64,000 bases of DNA from Herbinix sp. GTDB lineage: Bacteria; Bacillota; Clostridia; Lachnospirales; Lachnospiraceae. This document shows positions 29,603-40,219 of this stretch, one piece after another (the stretch's first letter is position 1; each line of letters starts with the position of its first letter). The stretch is from NCBI GenBank assembly GCA_029238935.1, contig JAQZBN010000013.1:19089-83088 (forward strand), in the 5' to 3' direction. The notes beneath the pieces are model-generated. The model saw nothing but the letters and a program-made list of their open reading frames with translations, was not told the DNA's origin and did not search any database. Made by a program: the position numbers and the translations under genes.

Positions 29603-30292
29603 ATGTTTGATTCAATATTTAATAGTGCAGATACTTTGGAGGTATCCTTAGGAATAAATTCTACACTGATCAGTATTATAGCCTCATTATTATTTGGATT
29701 GGCTATAAGCAGTACATATTACTTTATGACATCAAAGAGAGATCGTTCCGTAAATTTTATTGTTAGTCTTATCATTCTTCCAGCAGTGATTAGCGTAGTT
29801 ATTATGCTAGTCGGTGGCAACATTGCAAGAGCTTTTTCCATGGCAGGAGTCTTTACCTTGGTTCGTTTTCGAAGCGTACCGGGAGATTCCAAGGATATCT
29901 CACTGATTTTCTTAAGTATGGCTGTAGGTCTTACCACAGGGATGGGCTATCTCACCTTTGGTGCAGCCATCACGGTTATTCTATGTCTTGTTATTCTTAT
30001 AAGCAGTAAAATATTAAAGTCAAGCAAAGGGGCCGAAAAGCAACTGAGAATCATTATTCCGGAAGATATGAACTACCACGGTGCTTTTGACGATTTATTT
30101 GAAAAATATACCACGGTACATGAGATGCAAAGGGTTAAGACAGCAAACCTGGGCACCTTGTTTGAACTTACCTATCGAGTGATATTAAAAAATGATGCTG
30201 CTGAAAAAGAGTTTATTGATGAACTCCGCTGCAGAAACGGAAATTTAAATATCATGCTCAGTATATTCAGTAAAAATGAAATTCAACTATAG
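29603..30292 (+). CDS. DUF4956-like membrane protein
   Basis: 'NIARAFSMAGVFTLVRFRSVPGDSKDISLIFLSMAVGLTTGMGYL'; follows VTC-domain gene. Confidence 0.82.
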   Translation: MFDSIFNSADTLEVSLGINSTLISIIASLLFGLAISSTYYFMTSKRDRSVNFIVSLIILPAVISVVIMLVGGNIARAFSMAGVFTLVRFRSVPGDSKDISLIFLSMAVGLTTGMGYLTFGAAITVILCLVILISSKILKSSKGAEKQLRIIIPEDMNYHGAFDDLFEKYTTVHEMQRVKTANLGTLFELTYRVILKNDAAEKEFIDELRCRNGNLNIMLSIFSKNEIQL

Positions 30293-30335
30293 ATAAAAAT
30301 ATAGTAAAAGTCTGCAATTTATTATAACATAAAAC

Positions 30336-30388
30336 AAGCTGATCAATTTTAGCTCATGGATAAATGACTAAATGGATCAGCTTTTTTA
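30336..30388 (+). terminator. Rho-independent terminator
   Basis: AAGCTGATC...GATCAGCTT followed by TTTTT. Confidence 0.75.
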
Positions 30389-30620
30389 ATGGTTGGTCAT
30401 ATGGTTCTCTTATTCGTAATAAATAGGAATGAAAGATTAAAGTGAAAATAAATTCATATTTATACTAAAGTTTGTTATCCTATGATTTATGGTAATATTA
30501 TTAGTGAATTAGTTAGCGATGTAACAGATTAAAAGTAAATTAGAAAACGGACCGAAGCCTTGTATTCTCCTATGCAATCATTTACAATAAAAATACTTAA
30601 TCTTGAAAGGAGGGTATTGT

Positions 30621-31061
30621 ATGACAAACTCTATCTATTGGCTTATTATACTTGCAGTATTGATATTTATAGAAATAATTACTTTGGGGTTAACAACGAT
30701 ATGGTTTGCAGGGGGAGCACTGGTGGCATTTATCGTATCCCTATTCATTGATAATTTGTTATTAGAAATTGTTTTATTTATTGTGGTATCCTTAATTTTA
30801 TTGTTCTTCACAAGACCGGTGGTGATGAGATATTTCATTCCGAATAGGATAAAGACGAATTATGAGGGGGTTATTGGAAAAGAAGCCCTGGTAATCCTTG
30901 ATATTGATAATATCAAAGCAACCGGACAGGTGACTGTAGATGGCGTTGAATGGTCAGCAAAATCATTAGATAATAATATGATCGAAAAAGGGAAGAGAGT
31001 TATTGTGCAAGGAATTGTAGGAGTAAAATTAATTGTAACAGAAAGAAAAGGAGAGGTATAA
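30621..31061 (+). CDS. NfeD-like membrane protein
   Basis: ATG 30621 with RBS AAAGGAGG; TM helices then OB-fold-like 'IGKEALVILDIDNIKATGQVTVDGVEWSAKS'; precedes SPFH gene. Confidence 0.85.
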   Translation: MTNSIYWLIILAVLIFIEIITLGLTTIWFAGGALVAFIVSLFIDNLLLEIVLFIVVSLILLFFTRPVVMRYFIPNRIKTNYEGVIGKEALVILDIDNIKATGQVTVDGVEWSAKSLDNNMIEKGKRVIVQGIVGVKLIVTERKGEV

Positions 31062-31062
31062 T

Positions 31063-32010
31063 ATGAGTGGTTTGGAAATTACAATCATTACGGTCATTAT
31101 TTTAGCATTGCTTTATCTTGCATCCTGTATTAAAATCGTTCCACAGGCAAATGCATATGTTGTTGAGAGACTTGGTGGTTATCAAAGTACCTGGGACGTT
31201 GGAGTTCATCTGAAGCTTCCAATCATTGACCGCGTCGCAAAGAAGGTTAATTTAAAGGAACAGGTTGCTGATTTTGCGCCTCAGCCTGTAATAACAAAGG
31301 ATAATGTAACAATGCGTATTGATACAGTAGTATTTTATCAGATAACAGATCCAAAGTTGTATGCATACGGTGTTATGAATCCGATTATGGCCATTGAAAA
31401 TCTGACTGCCACTACCTTACGTAATATTATCGGTGATCTTGAACTAGATGAGACCCTTACGTCCAGAGAAATTATTAATACAAAGATGAGAGTGTCCTTA
31501 GATGTAGCTACAGATCCTTGGGGCATTAAGGTAACCCGTGTGGAACTAAAGAATATCATTCCTCCAGCTGCAATTCAAGATGCGATGGAGAAGCAGATGA
31601 AAGCAGAGCGTGAACGAAGAGAATCAATTTTAATTGCAGAAGGTGGTAAGAGATCCGCAATACTAGTAGCGGAAGGCAAGAAGGAATCAGCTATTTTGGA
31701 AGCGGAGGCTGAAAAGGAAGCTGCCATCCTAAGAGCTGAAGCAAAGAAGGAAGCAACTATTCGTGAAGCGGAAGGTCAGGCAGAAGCAATTTTATCTGTT
31801 CAAAAAGCAAATGCAGAAGGTATTCGTTTCTTAAATGAAGCAGCTCCGAATAGCGCAGTTATTCAATTGAAGAGCCTCGAAGCTTTTGCAAAAGCCGCGG
31901 ATGGAAGAGCAACAAAAATTATTATACCCTCAGAAATTCAAGGGTTAGCAGGTTTGGTAAAGTCCTTGGTAGAAGTTGGTAATGAAGGTACATTGGATCA
32001 TAAGGAGTAG
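31063..32010 (+). CDS. SPFH/Band 7 domain protein (stomatin/QmcA-like)
   Basis: 'IKIVPQANAYVVERLGGYQSTWDVGVHLKLPIIDRVAKKVNLKEQVADF'; heptad-like A/E/K-rich C-terminus. Confidence 0.93.
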   Translation: MSGLEITIITVIILALLYLASCIKIVPQANAYVVERLGGYQSTWDVGVHLKLPIIDRVAKKVNLKEQVADFAPQPVITKDNVTMRIDTVVFYQITDPKLYAYGVMNPIMAIENLTATTLRNIIGDLELDETLTSREIINTKMRVSLDVATDPWGIKVTRVELKNIIPPAAIQDAMEKQMKAERERRESILIAEGGKRSAILVAEGKKESAILEAEAEKEAAILRAEAKKEATIREAEGQAEAILSVQKANAEGIRFLNEAAPNSAVIQLKSLEAFAKAADGRATKIIIPSEIQGLAGLVKSLVEVGNEGTLDHKE

Positions 32011-32092
32011 ATTTTTTCGAAATGGAATTGTATGAAACATAATAAAAGTTAATAGATATCATAGAAATCAGTAAAACAAATAAAAAATGACG

Positions 32093-32126
32093 AGAGTAGT
32101 AATATCAGCGATGATAGTACTACTCT
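32093..32126. terminator. Weak hairpin after SPFH gene
   Basis: AGAGTAGTA ... TACTACTCT inverted repeat, no T-run. Confidence 0.4.
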
Positions 32127-32231
32127 TCAAAATTGTTGGGAAGAATATGGAAAAGATTACGGCTTTATGAACGGATTAAGAAAAAATTAAGATTTATTTA
32201 CTTGATATTGGACTGGTGATAGGATATTATA

Positions 32232-34172
32232 ATGCATAGCTTTACAAGACATAATGTGAGATGGGCCGCTCATATGGGAGGGATTTTTAATTTTATGGAA
32301 AAGATTAAGAACTTGTTGAAATCACCGAATATAATAGTTTTGTTTTTTGCATTAAAAATGATGGTATATTATTATCTTATAGAAGTAAATCGTATGGAAT
32401 TGCTGCTGATATTACTTAGCATTGGAGTTTGGAGTGTTATATTTGTATGCTTTGCAAGATGCGGATTAAAGAGAAAGAAGGGAATTTTCTTAGTGATTTA
32501 TTCCCTGCTCAGTTTGCTTATGTTCTCCGATACCATGTATTTTAATTACTATAATCAGACGGTATCTATCAGGCAGTTATGGCAAGCAGCCAGTGTTACT
32601 GCAGTACCAAAAAGTTTTATTGCTACATTAATTCCGGCCAGTTTTTTACTTTTTGTTGATATTCCCTTTGTATATCATTATTTTAAAAAGGACATCGCTA
32701 AAGTTAACCAACATAGTTGGTCTTTAAAGAGGGAAATAAAATATGTGGTCTATGGACTGACCGCATTTGTAATAACAATAATAGCAAATCCATTTCATTC
32801 AGCTGCGATTGAACGGGTAAACAGTATGGAGTTTTTTACGAACCATGTCAATGATATCTGTGAAACGATAGCAAACAACATTGCTCCGGAGGAAATGGAG
32901 GAAGATGAGATTCTCGATGTTGTGAGCGAAGTTGCAGAGGAAAATGAAGAACCGGTAATATCTCGTTTTAAAGGCATAGGAGAAGGCAAAAATCTGGTTG
33001 TAATACAATTAGAAGCTTTTCAGGATTTTGTCTTAAATAAAGAGTATAACGGCCAAGAGATTACCCCTAACCTCAATCAGCTGCTGAAAGAGAATACCAT
33101 TTATTTTGATCAATATTATTCAAACATTGGAAAAGGGAATACCTCCGACGCTGAATTTTCAACCTTAAACAGCTTATACCCAATCATTGATGGGGAAAGT
33201 TATCGATTATACGAGCAGAACACTTACAATGGTCTTCCTTGGGCAATGAGAGATCATGGCTACTATTCCTTTGCAGTACATGGATTTGAAGGACAGTTCT
33301 GGAACAGAGAGAATGCTTATCCTTACCAGGGATTTCAGGATTTTATCAGCATGGAGGATCTAAATCAGGATGAGATCATCGGACTTGGTGTATCGGATAA
33401 ATCAATGTTTCATCAGTTGGTACCGATTTTAAAGGAAAAGCAAAGTCCATTCTTCTCCTTCGTCATAACTCTGACCAATCATCATCCTTTCGTTTTGGAT
33501 GAACAATATCGTTCTCTTTTGCTGACAGAGGAGGATAAGGATACCAAATTTGGGGCATATTTAGAAACAGTACGTTATACAGACGAAGCATTAGGCCAGT
33601 TTATAGCTGATTTGAAAGCAGCAGGGTTATATGAAAATACGGTAATTGCATTGTATGGTGATCACCATGGATTAAACTGTGGAATGGAAGATGTTTATGG
33701 AAGAGTCAGCGAATTTATCGGAAGATCCTATGATTATGATGAAATGTTAAATGTACCATTAATCATACACGTTCCAGAATCTGATGTGAATGAGACAATT
33801 CATACAACAGGCGGACAGATTGACTTCTTCCCTACGATTGCAAATGTTATGGGGCTGTCTCTTGGAGATCAAACATTTATCTTGGGTCAGGATCTTGCAA
33901 ATGCAAAGGAAGGTTTCGTTGCATTTACCTCCTACCTATTTGAAGGATCCTTTGCGAAGGATAATGCAATGTTTGAGATATCCAGAGGAGGTATCTTTGA
34001 GGGCAGTAGAGCGTGGGAGATTGGTACCGGTACTGTGCTGGATGCATCTCTTTATAAAGCCGAATATGATAAGGCAATTCTATTAAAGAAAACATCGGAA
34101 GAAATATTGCAACAAAACCTGATTGCAAATTATATCACACATGAAAATGAAACTGAACAAACAATACCGTAA
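32232..34172 (+). CDS. LTA synthase-like sulfatase-family membrane protein
   Basis: N-terminal TM segments, 'NIGKGNTSDAEFSTLNSLYP', 'YGDHHGL' sulfatase-fold motifs; true start may be ATG 32295. Confidence 0.88.
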   Translation: MHSFTRHNVRWAAHMGGIFNFMEKIKNLLKSPNIIVLFFALKMMVYYYLIEVNRMELLLILLSIGVWSVIFVCFARCGLKRKKGIFLVIYSLLSLLMFSDTMYFNYYNQTVSIRQLWQAASVTAVPKSFIATLIPASFLLFVDIPFVYHYFKKDIAKVNQHSWSLKREIKYVVYGLTAFVITIIANPFHSAAIERVNSMEFFTNHVNDICETIANNIAPEEMEEDEILDVVSEVAEENEEPVISRFKGIGEGKNLVVIQLEAFQDFVLNKEYNGQEITPNLNQLLKENTIYFDQYYSNIGKGNTSDAEFSTLNSLYPIIDGESYRLYEQNTYNGLPWAMRDHGYYSFAVHGFEGQFWNRENAYPYQGFQDFISMEDLNQDEIIGLGVSDKSMFHQLVPILKEKQSPFFSFVITLTNHHPFVLDEQYRSLLLTEEDKDTKFGAYLETVRYTDEALGQFIADLKAAGLYENTVIALYGDHHGLNCGMEDVYGRVSEFIGRSYDYDEMLNVPLIIHVPESDVNETIHTTGGQIDFFPTIANVMGLSLGDQTFILGQDLANAKEGFVAFTSYLFEGSFAKDNAMFEISRGGIFEGSRAWEIGTGTVLDASLYKAEYDKAILLKKTSEEILQQNLIANYITHENETEQTIP

Positions 34173-34186
34173 GGAGATCCTATAGC

Positions 34187-35401
34187 ATGAAACAAACCAT
34201 TGACCTAAGTAAAGAATATGGAATTGTGTTAGAAGGCGGTGGAGCCAAAGGCGCTTATCAGATTGGAGTCTGGAAAGCGCTTTTGGAATATGGAGTAAAA
34301 ATCAAAGGTATTGCCGGTGTATCGGTTGGTGCTTTAAATGGAGCCTTAATTTGTATGGGTGATTATGAAAAAGCCGTAGACATCTGGCAGAATATCAGCT
34401 ATTCAAAGATTATGAATGTCGATGACAATGAAATGGATAAATTAATAAGCGGTAAGCTGAAAAGCTTAAGCTTACAGATTGTTCGAAAAGAAAGTAAGAA
34501 ATTCCTCATTCGTGGGGGGTTGGATATCACTCCGCTCAAGGAGTTAATGAAAGACACTATAGATGAGAAAAAGATAAAAGAATCAGAAATAGAATTTATT
34601 ATGGGAACATTTTCTCTGAGTAATATGAAAGAAATAGAGATTTCATCAAAGGAAGCGGAAGAGGGGTATCTTAAGGATTACTTACTGGCCAGTGCTTCCT
34701 TTCCTCTGTTTAAGAACGATAAATTGCTCGGTAAGAAGTATCTGGATGGCGGTATTGTAAACAATGTTCCAATTGATATGTTATTAAACAGAGGGTATAA
34801 AGATATTATAGTAGTTCGAATTTATGGGCCAGGATTAGAAAAGAGAGTTAAGATACCGGAGGATGTAAACATAATTGAAATCTCTCCAAGATGTAACCTC
34901 TGCAATGTTCTGGAGTTTAACAAGAAGAAAGCAGCAAGAAATATAAATTTAGGGTATTATGATGCTAAACGGAACTTGGAGGATCTTGCAGGTTGTTCTT
35001 ATTATATTGATGTGAAATGCTGTGAAAAGGAATATCTAAATCGGCTGACCGTAATAGATGATGATATGATTGTACAACTATTAACCGCATATAAGCAGGA
35101 AATAGGTAGCAGTGAACGTAATCTACGTACTTTACTTGAGAATGTTTATCCTCAGATGGCAGGGGCTTTTCGGTTAGACAAGAATTGGTGTTATCAGGAT
35201 TTATATTATGCACTGTTGGAGTATGCAGCTAAAAAGTTAAAAGTGCCAAGATTTTGTATTTATCAGGAGGAAGAGCTTATTGAAAAAATTGATGGAAAGT
35301 TAGCTCAAAAAGTGGAAGAGCAGATGGAGAATCTCTTTTTGAAACTGGTTCAATCCATAATCAACCATAAACAGAATACAAGCCAAAGCAATCTCTCATA
35401 A
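34187..35401 (+). CDS. Patatin-like phospholipase family protein
   Basis: 'GIVLEGGGAKGAYQIGVWKAL', 'GVSVGALNGALI' (GxSxG), 'DGGIVNNVP' DGG motif. Confidence 0.92.
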   Translation: MKQTIDLSKEYGIVLEGGGAKGAYQIGVWKALLEYGVKIKGIAGVSVGALNGALICMGDYEKAVDIWQNISYSKIMNVDDNEMDKLISGKLKSLSLQIVRKESKKFLIRGGLDITPLKELMKDTIDEKKIKESEIEFIMGTFSLSNMKEIEISSKEAEEGYLKDYLLASASFPLFKNDKLLGKKYLDGGIVNNVPIDMLLNRGYKDIIVVRIYGPGLEKRVKIPEDVNIIEISPRCNLCNVLEFNKKKAARNINLGYYDAKRNLEDLAGCSYYIDVKCCEKEYLNRLTVIDDDMIVQLLTAYKQEIGSSERNLRTLLENVYPQMAGAFRLDKNWCYQDLYYALLEYAAKKLKVPRFCIYQEEELIEKIDGKLAQKVEEQMENLFLKLVQSIINHKQNTSQSNLS

Positions 35402-35506
35402 ATTAAGTGTTTGGTATTGACATTCCTGAGAAAAAAGAATAATGTATAAATAAACATTTTGAAGTATAAATATTAATACATTGTTTTGATGATTAGGAGG
35501 ATGTAT

Positions 35507-36445
35507 ATGAATTTAAAAGGACGTAGTTTTTTAACTCTAAAGGATTTTTCTCCGGTGGAAATTGAATATTTACTCGATTTATCAGCAGAGCTGAAACAAA
35601 AGAAGAAAAATGGGATCCTAGGTAGCAGCTTAAAGGGAAAAAATATCGCTTTAATATTTGAAAAACCATCGACCAGAACCCGCTGTGCGTTTACCATTGG
35701 TTGCATCGATGAAGGCGGACATCCGGAATATCTGGGTAAAGATGATATCCAATTAGGGCATAAAGAAAGCATAGAGGATACTGCGAGAGTTCTTGGAAGA
35801 ATGTTTGATGGAATTGAATTTCGTGGGTTTAAACAGGAGACGGTAGAGAAATTAGCTAAATACAGCGGTGTTCCCGTATGGAATGGATTGACAGACAGTT
35901 ATCACCCTACTCAGATTCTGGCGGATTTTTTAACTTTGAAGGAGCAGTTTGGAAGATTAAAAGGGCTGAAGCTTGTATATACCGGTGATGGTCGTAACAA
36001 TATGGCAAATAGTCTTATGATCGGCTCCACTAAATTAGGTATTAATTTTACAATATTAGCTCCTAAGAGCCTGTGGCCGGAGGAGACTTTGGTAGAGATC
36101 TGTAAAGGGTATGCTCAAACATCGGGTAGTAAGATTACGATCTCGGACTCTCTAGAAGCAGTGGAAGGTGCTGACGCTGTATATACCGATGTTTGGTGCT
36201 CCATGGGAGAAGAACATCTGGCAGCAGAGCGTATCGAGCAATTAAAGCCCTACCAGGTAAATAAAGAATTAATAGCAAAGACGAAAAAAGCAGAAACTGT
36301 ATTTTTGCATTGCTTACCAGCGGTTAAGGGAAATGAAGTGACCGAAGAGGTCTTTGAACAATTTGCCAACGTAATATTTGATGAAGCAGAAAATAGGATG
36401 CATACGATTAAAGCAGTAATGGTAGCAACCTTAGGAAATTATTAA
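35507..36445 (+). CDS. argF: Ornithine carbamoyltransferase
   Basis: '[12 protein letters not shown]', '[18 protein letters not shown]', '[13 protein letters not shown]'; RBS AGGAGG before ATG 35507. Confidence 0.93.
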   Translation: MNLKGRSFLTLKDFSPVEIEYLLDLSAELKQKKKNGILGSSLKGKNIALIFEKPSTRTRCAFTIGCIDEGGHPEYLGKDDIQLGHKESIEDTARVLGRMFDGIEFRGFKQETVEKLAKYSGVPVWNGLTDSYHPTQILADFLTLKEQFGRLKGLKLVYTGDGRNNMANSLMIGSTKLGINFTILAPKSLWPEETLVEICKGYAQTSGSKITISDSLEAVEGADAVYTDVWCSMGEEHLAAERIEQLKPYQVNKELIAKTKKAETVFLHCLPAVKGNEVTEEVFEQFANVIFDEAENRMHTIKAVMVATLGNY

Positions 36446-36466
36446 TACCAAGGAGTAATATAGTCC

Positions 36467-36751
36467 ATGGATAAACTATATCAATGGTTGATTAGAATCC
36501 GGAACATTTTAAATATAGTTCAAGTGCTTTTAGGAATTGCTTTAGTACTATTGATTTTCTTACTGGTACAAAGTCCGGCGAATCAAAATATTCTGCTGTT
36601 GGCCTTTTGTGTTGGTGGAGCAATGAATATCTTCAATGGAATTAAGACAGTAGAAGATAAAAAACGGAAAAATATGGGCTATTCTTACATTCTGTTTGGT
36701 CTTTGTATGATTATACTGGGTATTGCAATCGTTAAGAGGAATCTGGTATAG
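36467..36751 (+). CDS. Small hydrophobic membrane protein
   Basis: 94 aa, about 3 TM segments, positioned between argF and coaX genes. Confidence 0.6.
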   Translation: MDKLYQWLIRIRNILNIVQVLLGIALVLLIFLLVQSPANQNILLLAFCVGGAMNIFNGIKTVEDKKRKNMGYSYILFGLCMIILGIAIVKRNLV

Positions 36752-36780
36752 TAGAAAGAAAAAAAGATAGCAGGAGGAGC

Positions 36781-37143
36781 ATGAGAATGTATCAGGATAG
36801 AGTGGTTTTATGTGCCAGTAGTGCTTATGATAAAAAATTTTATATGAATGATGATTTTGACACCTTGCCGGAACAGATTAAAAATGAGCTTAAGATTATG
36901 TGTGTGCTATATACAGAGGATGTAGGAGGTGTACTTACCTTAGAATATGATGAGGATGGTACCCTTCTCTTTTCTGTAAATCCCAAAGAAAATGATTTTA
37001 GCTTTGATGAGATTGGAAGCGTATTAAAAATAAAAGAGTTACAACGAACAAAATCGGAATTGCTGGAAGCCTTAGAGATTTTTTATAGGGTATTCTTCTT
37101 AAATCAAGATCCAGCAGATTTACTTGATGAAGAGGAGGAATAA
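36781..37143 (+). CDS. Conserved hypothetical protein (DUF6145-like)
   Basis: Good RBS (caggagg), acidic 120-aa protein directly upstream of coaX. Confidence 0.6.
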   Translation: MRMYQDRVVLCASSAYDKKFYMNDDFDTLPEQIKNELKIMCVLYTEDVGGVLTLEYDEDGTLLFSVNPKENDFSFDEIGSVLKIKELQRTKSELLEALEIFYRVFFLNQDPADLLDEEEE

Positions 37144-37144
37144 G

Positions 37145-37924
37145 ATGTTATTAGTAATTGATGTAGGTAATACCAATATAACGCTGGGTGTATTTGAAGG
37201 GGAAGCCTTAAAGGCGAGCTTTCGTATGACAACGCAGGTTCCGAGAACCTCGGATGAATATGGCTTATTACTTTGTGATTTAATAAAGTCTCGGAATATG
37301 AAAGTAGAAGAGATGGAAGCGGTTATCATCGCATCGGTAGTTCCTAAAATCATGCATTCCTTAGCATCTGCAATTGTAAAGTATTTAAAGACAACCCCAT
37401 TGATTGTTGGTGCTGGAACTAAGACCGGTATTAAAGTGTCAGCGATTAACCCCAAAGAAATCGGTGCTGACAGGGTGGTAGATGCAGTGGCAGCATATGA
37501 AATATATGGTGGTCCAGTACTTGTCATTGACTTTGGAACCGCTATCACGTATGATTTAATTACTGCGGATGGAACTTTCCTTGCGGGAGTAACGAGTCCG
37601 GGTCTTCGTATCGCAGCCAACGCGTTATGGAATGATACAGCAAAGCTTCCGGAGATTGAAATTGCAATGCCGGATACAATCTTAGCGAAGGAGACAGTAA
37701 CCAGTATGCAAGCAGGTCTTGTATTTGGATGCATTGGTCAGACGGAGTATATTGTAAAAAGAATGTTAGATGAATCCGGTATCAAACAGTGTAAAGTAAT
37801 TGCAACCGGAGGACTTGGCAAGATTATATCAGATGCAACCGATGTAATAGAAATATACGATCCTGATTTAACCTTAAAGGGATTACGAATCATTGCAGAA
37901 AAGAACAAAGTATTTGGAAAATAG
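37145..37924 (+). CDS. coaX: Type III pantothenate kinase
   Basis: '[19 protein letters not shown]', '[13 protein letters not shown]', '[11 protein letters not shown]'; Met 37145 preferred over 37124. Confidence 0.95.
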   Translation: MLLVIDVGNTNITLGVFEGEALKASFRMTTQVPRTSDEYGLLLCDLIKSRNMKVEEMEAVIIASVVPKIMHSLASAIVKYLKTTPLIVGAGTKTGIKVSAINPKEIGADRVVDAVAAYEIYGGPVLVIDFGTAITYDLITADGTFLAGVTSPGLRIAANALWNDTAKLPEIEIAMPDTILAKETVTSMQAGLVFGCIGQTEYIVKRMLDESGIKQCKVIATGGLGKIISDATDVIEIYDPDLTLKGLRIIAEKNKVFGK

Positions 37925-37932
37925 GAGTAACC

Positions 37933-38907
37933 ATGAGTTTTTATATAGGTAACATTAAGATAAATGGGAATTTGATCTTGGGACCAATGGCAGGAGTAAC
38001 TGACCTGCCATTTCGTTTATTATGTAAAGAAAAAGGGGTAGATTTAGTTTATACCGAGATGGTGAGTGCGAAAGGGATACAGTTTCGTAATCAAAATACG
38101 GAAAGCCTTTTAACAGTTGCAGAAGAAGAACGTCCTGCAGCGATTCAGTTATTTGGATCGGACCCAGTTATATTAAGTGAAACAGCAAAAAAGATAGAGA
38201 ATCGGAACTTTGATATACTAGATATTAATATGGGGTGTCCTGTACCTAAGGTAGTCAATAATGGGGAAGGCTCCGCATTGATGAAAAATCCTAAGTTAAT
38301 AGGTGAGATCGTATCAAAGGTAGCAAAAGCGATTAGGAAGCCGGTAACCGTTAAAATTCGTAAAGGGTTTCAAGCGGATTGTATTAATGCAGTGGAAGTT
38401 GCTAAAATAGCAGAAGATAATGGTGCAGCAGCGATTGCCGTCCATGCCAGAACCAGAGAACAATATTATAGTGGTAAAGCTGATTGGGACATTATAAGGC
38501 AGGTAAAAGAGGCAGTAGCAATACCAGTCATAGGCAGTGGGGATATTGTAACTCCGGAAGATGCTAAGCGAATGCTTTGTGAGACAGGCTGTGACGGACT
38601 TATGATAGCAAGAGGAGCGAGAGGTAACCCATGGCTTTTTGAACAAATTAAAAGCTACCTAAACGAAGGTATCTTGCTACCGAGACCGGAATTTGGCCAG
38701 GTTCAAGAAATGATATTACGCCACGCTGCATTAGCCGCAGATTATAAAGGTGAATATACTGGTATCAGGGAAATGCGTAAGCATGTAGCCTGGTATACAA
38801 CTGGATATCCCGGATCTGCAAAGCTACGAAATAGGGTCAATGAGATCGAAACAATGGAGGATCTTAGGCGACTCTTAAAGGAATATCGTGATTATGTTGA
38901 AAATTAA
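37933..38907 (+). CDS. dus: tRNA-dihydrouridine synthase
   Basis: 'ILGPMAGVTDLPFRLLCKEKG', 'DINMGCPVPKVVNNGEGSALMKNP', 'HARTREQYYSGKADW'. Confidence 0.95.
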   Translation: MSFYIGNIKINGNLILGPMAGVTDLPFRLLCKEKGVDLVYTEMVSAKGIQFRNQNTESLLTVAEEERPAAIQLFGSDPVILSETAKKIENRNFDILDINMGCPVPKVVNNGEGSALMKNPKLIGEIVSKVAKAIRKPVTVKIRKGFQADCINAVEVAKIAEDNGAAAIAVHARTREQYYSGKADWDIIRQVKEAVAIPVIGSGDIVTPEDAKRMLCETGCDGLMIARGARGNPWLFEQIKSYLNEGILLPRPEFGQVQEMILRHAALAADYKGEYTGIREMRKHVAWYTTGYPGSAKLRNRVNEIETMEDLRRLLKEYRDYVEN

Positions 38908-39061
38908 CAAACAAAACGATATAAATGAGAATATCTTATCAATAATAACAAATATAAAGTATATTATTAAAAACAGTTGATTTTTTCTATAAAAAAGTAT
39001 AGTATACATTCTAGAAAGACAAATGTATGCGGTACGAGAACATTGCATGGAGGAATTGGGA

Positions 39062-40144
39062 ATGGATAAGTTAAGAGTTGGTATCCTTGGGGGTACCGGA
39101 ATGGTTGGGCAGCGTTTTATCGCTTTACTGGAGAATCACCCTTGGTTCGAAGTTGTTACAGTAGCCGCAAGCCCAAGAAGTGCTGGTAAAACCTATGAAG
39201 AAGCTGTGGGTAATCGTTGGAAGATGGTTACACCAATGCCGGAAAGCGTTAAGAAGCTGGTTGTTATGGATGTAAATGACATTGAAGCGGTAAGCAGTAC
39301 GGTTGACTTTGTATTCAGTGCCGTTGATATGACAAAGGAAGAAATAAAAGCCATAGAAGAAGCATATGCTAAAACAGAAACACCGGTAGTATCTAATAAC
39401 AGTGCTCATCGTTGGACACCGGATGTACCTATGGTGGTTCCTGAACTAAATCCTGAACATTTTGAAGTAATCGAGACCCAGAAGAAGCGTCTTGGTACAA
39501 CAAAGGGCTTCATAGTGGTGAAACCTAACTGCTCAATACAAAGCTATACTCCAGCACTTCATGCATTGAAGGAATTTGGTCCTAAGGTAGTGGTAGCAAC
39601 CACCTATCAGGCAATATCAGGAGCAGGTAAGAATTTTGCTGATTGGCCGGAGATGTTAGATAATATCATTCCTTATATTGGTGGAGAAGAGGAAAAGAGT
39701 GAAGAAGAGCCGCTTCGTATCTGGGGTAAAGTGGTTGATGGAAAGATCGTGAAAGCAGATGGACCAATCATTACAACCCAGTGTATTCGTGTACCGGTAA
39801 CGGACGGACATACAGCTGCGGTATTTGTAAGCTTTGAGAAAAAGCCTACGAAGGAAGAAATTTTAAAAGCATGGGCTGAGTTTAAAGGACTTCCTCAGGA
39901 ACTCGACTTACCAAGTGCTCCAAAACAGTTTATAAAATATTTTGAAGAAGATAACCGTCCTCAGGCAAAATTAGATAGAGACTACGAGAATGGAATGGGT
40001 GTTACCGTAGGAAGACTACGAGAAGATAAAGTATATGATTATAAGTTTGTGGGATTATCTCATAATACTGTCCGTGGAGCAGCCGGTGGTGGCGTATTGA
40101 CTGCTGAATTGTTAAAAGCACAGGGCTATATTGTAAAAAAATAA
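39062..40144 (+). CDS. asd: Aspartate-semialdehyde dehydrogenase
   Basis: 'VGILGGTGMVGQRFI', 'VKPNCSIQSYTPAL'; ATG 39062 after ATGGAGGAA. Confidence 0.93.
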   Translation: MDKLRVGILGGTGMVGQRFIALLENHPWFEVVTVAASPRSAGKTYEEAVGNRWKMVTPMPESVKKLVVMDVNDIEAVSSTVDFVFSAVDMTKEEIKAIEEAYAKTETPVVSNNSAHRWTPDVPMVVPELNPEHFEVIETQKKRLGTTKGFIVVKPNCSIQSYTPALHALKEFGPKVVVATTYQAISGAGKNFADWPEMLDNIIPYIGGEEEKSEEEPLRIWGKVVDGKIVKADGPIITTQCIRVPVTDGHTAAVFVSFEKKPTKEEILKAWAEFKGLPQELDLPSAPKQFIKYFEEDNRPQAKLDRDYENGMGVTVGRLREDKVYDYKFVGLSHNTVRGAAGGGVLTAELLKAQGYIVKK

Positions 40145-40150
40145 AAAGAT

Positions 40151-40209
40151 AAAAGGTGTCAGGCACCCTTACAGAATTCTTACATTTGTAAGGGTGCCTG
40201 ACACCTTTT
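40151..40209. repeat. REP-like perfect inverted repeat / bidirectional terminator
   Basis: 23-bp arms AAAAGGTGTCAGGCACCCTTACA / TGTAAGGGTGCCTGACACCTTTT with a 13-nt loop between convergent genes. Confidence 0.85.
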
Positions 40210-40219
40210 GGTATTCCCT

